Source: Bryobacteraceae bacterium (GTDB lineage Bacteria; Acidobacteriota; Terriglobia; Bryobacterales; Bryobacteraceae). Taken from it: a DNA stretch of 6,987 bases. Below the pieces are notes generated by a model. The model saw nothing but the letters and a program-made list of their open reading frames with translations. It did not search any database and was not told where the DNA came from. The position numbers were made by a program, and so were the translations under genes. Below, piece by piece: positions 5,523 to 6,987 of the stretch (position 1 is its first letter; each line of letters begins with the position of its first letter). Where the stretch lies: contig JASHQT010000500.1 of NCBI GenBank assembly GCA_030039005.1, positions 1-6,987 on the forward strand. Reading direction: 5' to 3'.

Positions 5523-5819
5523 ACCGCGCCAGGTCTTGCCGCGCCCATCGCGCAGCACGACACCGAAGCTGTCGGAGACGCCGGTGATGGTGCGGCCGTT
5601 GGCGTCGCGGAAGGTGTAGCGGACGGATTCCTCGCTCACCTTCTCCGCCGTGCCACGCCAAATGTTGCCGAACTCGTCGCGCAGACGGAGATGATCGCCA
5701 TGGCCGAATCCGTACAGGCGCGTGCTGGTACCTTCTTCTTCGAAATTGAAGAACCCGCCGGGCATTTTGTTGTGCACACGGCGGCGCTTGAAGATACCCT
5801 GATAAATCATCAACTCCAT
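5511..5819 (-). CDS. Conserved-looking small protein with three RDxxG beta-type repeats, function unknown
   Basis: The protein has 102 residues, no signal peptide and no membrane segment, so it is probably cytoplasmic. After a basic patch (KRRRVHNK, 11-18) and a Gly/acidic segment (PGGFFNFEEEG, 20-30) come three related units: LRDEFGNIWRG (46-56), FRDANGRTITG (70-80) and LRDGRGKTWRG (89-99). They share [LF]RDxxGxxxxG, and the first and third share a Trp two residues before the last Gly. Spacing is 19-24 residues, which suggests repeated beta hairpins or a small barrel. The ATG at 5819 has AAAGG eight bases upstream, which supports this start over the in-frame ATG three codons later. It lies between miaA (65-base gap) and the divergent dtd gene. 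I do not recognise the family. A real gene is likely because of the ribosome-binding site and internal repeats, but homologues should be checked. Confidence 0.72.
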   Translation of the reverse strand: MELMIYQGIFKRRRVHNKMPGGFFNFEEEGTSTRLYGFGHGDHLRLRDEFGNIWRGTAEKVSEESVRYTFRDANGRTITGVSDSFGVVLRDGRGKTWRGFID

Positions 5820-5827
5820 TATCAGGA

Positions 5828-5832
5828 CCTTT
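5828..5832 (-). promoter_or_regulatory. Ribosome-binding site of the RDxxG-repeat gene, next to a 10-bp palindrome
   Basis: AAAGG on the minus strand, eight bases from the ATG at 5819. Two bases further upstream lies the perfect palindrome TGCAATTGCA (5835-5844), which may be chance or a small operator. Confidence 0.55.
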
Positions 5833-5964
5833 CGTGCAATTGCAGATCAGGAAATCACCCTAGTGCCTGTGGATCAGCGCACCTAGCCTGTGCCTACGGT
5901 CTTGTTCGGGCAGACCAGAGTCAATGGCATACTGGATTCTTGGCAGCGCCCCAAAATTCCGGTC

Positions 5965-5969
5965 GGTGA
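5965..5969 (+). promoter_or_regulatory. Ribosome-binding site that fixes the dtd start at GTG 5975
   Basis: GGTGA, complementary to part of the anti-Shine-Dalgarno, lies five bases before GTG 5975. It favours this start over the in-frame ATG at 5924. Confidence 0.6.
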
Positions 5970-5974
5970 CGCGC

Positions 5975-6451
5975 GTGAGAATCGTTCTCCAACGCGTCAA
6001 GAGCGCCCGCGTGGAGGTGGCGGGCGCGACGGTGGGATCCATCGGGGCAGGGTTACTGATTTTCCTGGGCGTGACTCATGCTGACACCGAGAAAGACGTT
6101 CACTATCTGGCGGACAAGGTGATCCAACTGCGGATTTTCGCGGACGAAGCCGGCCGGATGAATCGCAGCTTACTCGACACGCGCGGCGGCTTGTTAGTGG
6201 TCTCGCAATTTACGCTATACGGCGATTGCCGCAAAGGACGGAGGCCGAGCTTCGATCACGCCGCCCGCCCCGAGCAGGCCCGCGCGCTGTACGAGCGCTT
6301 TATCCAACGCTTAAAATTAAGTAACATTGCGGTGGAAACCGGCGTCTTCCAGGCCGAGATGGAAATCCACCTGGTCAACGACGGTCCAGTGACGTTTATA
6401 TTGGATTCGACGCGAGGGGTGGCGGATTATTCCGCAACCGCGGCGCCGTAA
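5975..6451 (+). CDS. dtd: D-aminoacyl-tRNA deacylase (DTD)
   Basis: This enzyme hydrolyses D-aminoacyl-tRNAs (and Gly-tRNA-Ala), recycling tRNA and keeping D-amino acids out of proteins; it acts as a cytoplasmic dimer. From GTG 5975 the product has 158 residues and begins [17 protein letters not shown], matching the family N-terminus. An ATG at 5924 is in frame but would add 17 residues not seen in the family. Hallmarks are present: SQFTLYGD (77-84, with the family Thr at 80), KGRRPSF (87-93), [10 protein letters not shown] (121-130) and [11 protein letters not shown] (135-145), which includes the Gly-Pro chirality-proofreading motif. About 13 residues follow the usual C-terminus of the roughly 145-residue family ([13 protein letters not shown]). 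It is divergent from the RDxxG-repeat gene, and 65 bases separate it from the coiled-coil gene downstream, so those two could share a transcript. Confidence 0.97.
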   Translation: MRIVLQRVKSARVEVAGATVGSIGAGLLIFLGVTHADTEKDVHYLADKVIQLRIFADEAGRMNRSLLDTRGGLLVVSQFTLYGDCRKGRRPSFDHAARPEQARALYERFIQRLKLSNIAVETGVFQAEMEIHLVNDGPVTFILDSTRGVADYSATAAP

Positions 6452-6491
6452 CAAGGTAACAATAAGAGACTCCCAGCCTCACGTGTGCGGT

Positions 6492-6511
6492 TGGTATTAT
6501 CCAAATAGGAG
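6492..6511 (+). promoter_or_regulatory. Candidate extended -10 and ribosome-binding site for the small basic protein gene
   Basis: TGGTATTAT (6492-6500) fits an extended -10 (TGn plus a TATAAT-like hexamer), and AGGAG (6507-6511) lies five bases before the ATG at 6517. The binding site is convincing. The promoter is tentative because no -35 is seen and initiation at the usual distance would put the ribosome-binding site right at the 5' end of the mRNA. Confidence 0.45.
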
Positions 6512-6516
6512 CACCA

Positions 6517-6828
6517 ATGCCTCGGACAGCAAACTCAATGCAAGATTATTCCTTGTTGACGGCGGCTCTCGAAGGACTGGAGCTGCAAAAACAAAGAATC
6601 GACGAGCAGATTCGAGAAGTTCGTTTGTTGTTGGGGAAGACTCCGGGCCGCCGGGGACGTCCTCCCGGGTCGAAAAACGCCGGGTCGAGAAACGGAGGCG
6701 CGGCGGCGCACGCGGCTCCTGCATCCAAACGATCCCGGCTGAGCCCGGCCGCGCGCAAACGAATCGCGGCTGCCCAGAAGCGGCGATGGGCGGAGTACCG
6801 TAAATCGGCGGCAGCCAAATCCGAGTAG
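6517..6828 (+). CDS. Small basic coiled-coil protein with AT-hook-like motif, probable DNA-binding/nucleoid protein
   Basis: The product has 103 residues in three parts. Residues 11-40 (LLTAALEGLELQKQRIDEQI and on to VRLLLG) show heptad-like leucine spacing and charge alternation typical of a short dimerising coiled coil. Residues 44-53 (GRRGRPPGSK) closely match the AT-hook core RGRP, which inserts in the minor groove of AT-rich DNA. After an Ala/Gly/Asn-rich linker (about 54-70), residues 71-97 (KRSRLSPAARKRIAAAQKRR, then WAEYRK) form a strongly basic helix ending in an aromatic cluster, a tail I associate with small acidobacterial proteins. The ATG is supported by AGGAG at five bases. The layout is like that of H-NS or Lsr2-type proteins (oligomerisation helix, linker, RGR-type DNA contact), but no sequence homology to them is claimed. 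It follows dtd on the same strand with its own promoter-like hexamer. No signal peptide or enzyme motif is seen. Confidence 0.84.
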   Translation: MPRTANSMQDYSLLTAALEGLELQKQRIDEQIREVRLLLGKTPGRRGRPPGSKNAGSRNGGAAAHAAPASKRSRLSPAARKRIAAAQKRRWAEYRKSAAAKSE

Positions 6829-6987
6829 TTCCGATTCTCCGCTTGCAGATTCCCTCAGCGCTTTACTAACCTTCACTTACCTCGGGAACCCCTCCAGTAA
6901 CTCGATCTAAGTCGACGCGCGAAGCCTCGCGGCCTGCACCAGCAAAATCGGGTTGAGACAAGCGGCGTCCTTCCGCTACTTCCCTGG

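Noticed and set aside
5858..5894. Partial direct repeats (CCTAG and CCTGTG) in the divergent gap
   Set aside because: The copies are short with different internal spacing, and could easily arise by chance.
5924..5974. Upstream in-frame ATG extending dtd by 17 residues
   Set aside because: The family begins at the VRIVLQRV segment, and GTG 5975 has a GGTGA ribosome-binding site; the extension has no family counterpart.
6447..6460. rRNA fragment suggested by the 16S-like 14-mer
   Set aside because: Sequence on both sides is dtd coding sequence and a short gap, with no further rRNA similarity.
6866..6987. Possible 3' end of a convergent minus-strand gene (39 open codons before TAG at 6868-6866)
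   Set aside because: Only about 41% of third codon positions are G or C, far below the neighbouring genes, and no domain is visible. The stretch 6829-6987 is left without a gene.
1..6987. CRISPR array, transposase, tRNA, phage or defence genes
   Set aside because: None found by reading both strands; no regularly spaced repeats, no cloverleaf-like segment and no hallmark protein motifs.

Overview
The window reads as a chromosomal stretch of a GC-rich, Gram-negative soil-type bacterium, most likely an acidobacterium of the Solibacter/Bryobacter kind. The main evidence is the truncated gene at the left edge. It encodes a secreted protein with a carboxypeptidase-regulatory-like domain, a long Gly-rich stretch and the start of an Oar-like TonB-dependent outer-membrane barrel, an architecture greatly expanded in that group. 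The small secreted protein at 4057-4380 and the small AT-hook-like protein at 6517-6828 fit the same assignment. The lineage is an inference from protein style; there is no rRNA in the window.

Layout: six genes lie on the minus strand from 1 to 5819, followed by two on the plus strand. In coordinate order they are: the 5' part of a TonB-dependent receptor (1-1736, minus, runs off the left edge); a PP2C-type Ser/Thr protein phosphatase (1966-2673, minus); an exported TolB/FlgO-like plus TPR protein (2732-3925, minus); a small secreted protein with its own ribosome-binding site, a palindrome upstream and a strong terminator (4057-4380, minus); miaA, tRNA dimethylallyltransferase (4483-5445, minus); a 102-residue protein with a thrice-repeated RDxxG motif (5511-5819, minus); then, across a divergent gap of about 155 bases, dtd, D-aminoacyl-tRNA deacylase (5975-6451, plus), and a 103-residue coiled-coil plus AT-hook-like basic protein (6517-6828, plus). 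No convincing gene is seen in 6829-6987.

The genes do not form one pathway. Two are tRNA housekeeping functions (miaA modifies A37 of UNN-decoding tRNAs; dtd removes D-amino acids from tRNA). Three are envelope or exported proteins (receptor, TPR protein, small secreted protein). One is a cytoplasmic signalling phosphatase. The last is a probable small DNA-binding or nucleoid protein. Minus-strand genes are separated by gaps of 58-229 bases, several holding inverted repeats or promoter-like hexamers, so most are probably transcribed separately rather than as one operon.

I see no CRISPR array, transposase, phage gene, toxin-antitoxin pair or defence system. The items most worth following are the candidate nucleoid protein at 6517-6828, the perfect 16-bp palindrome at 4416-4431, the RDxxG repeat protein at 5511-5819, the inverted repeat at 1897-1966, and -10-like hexamers placed so close to two start codons that leaderless transcripts are likely.
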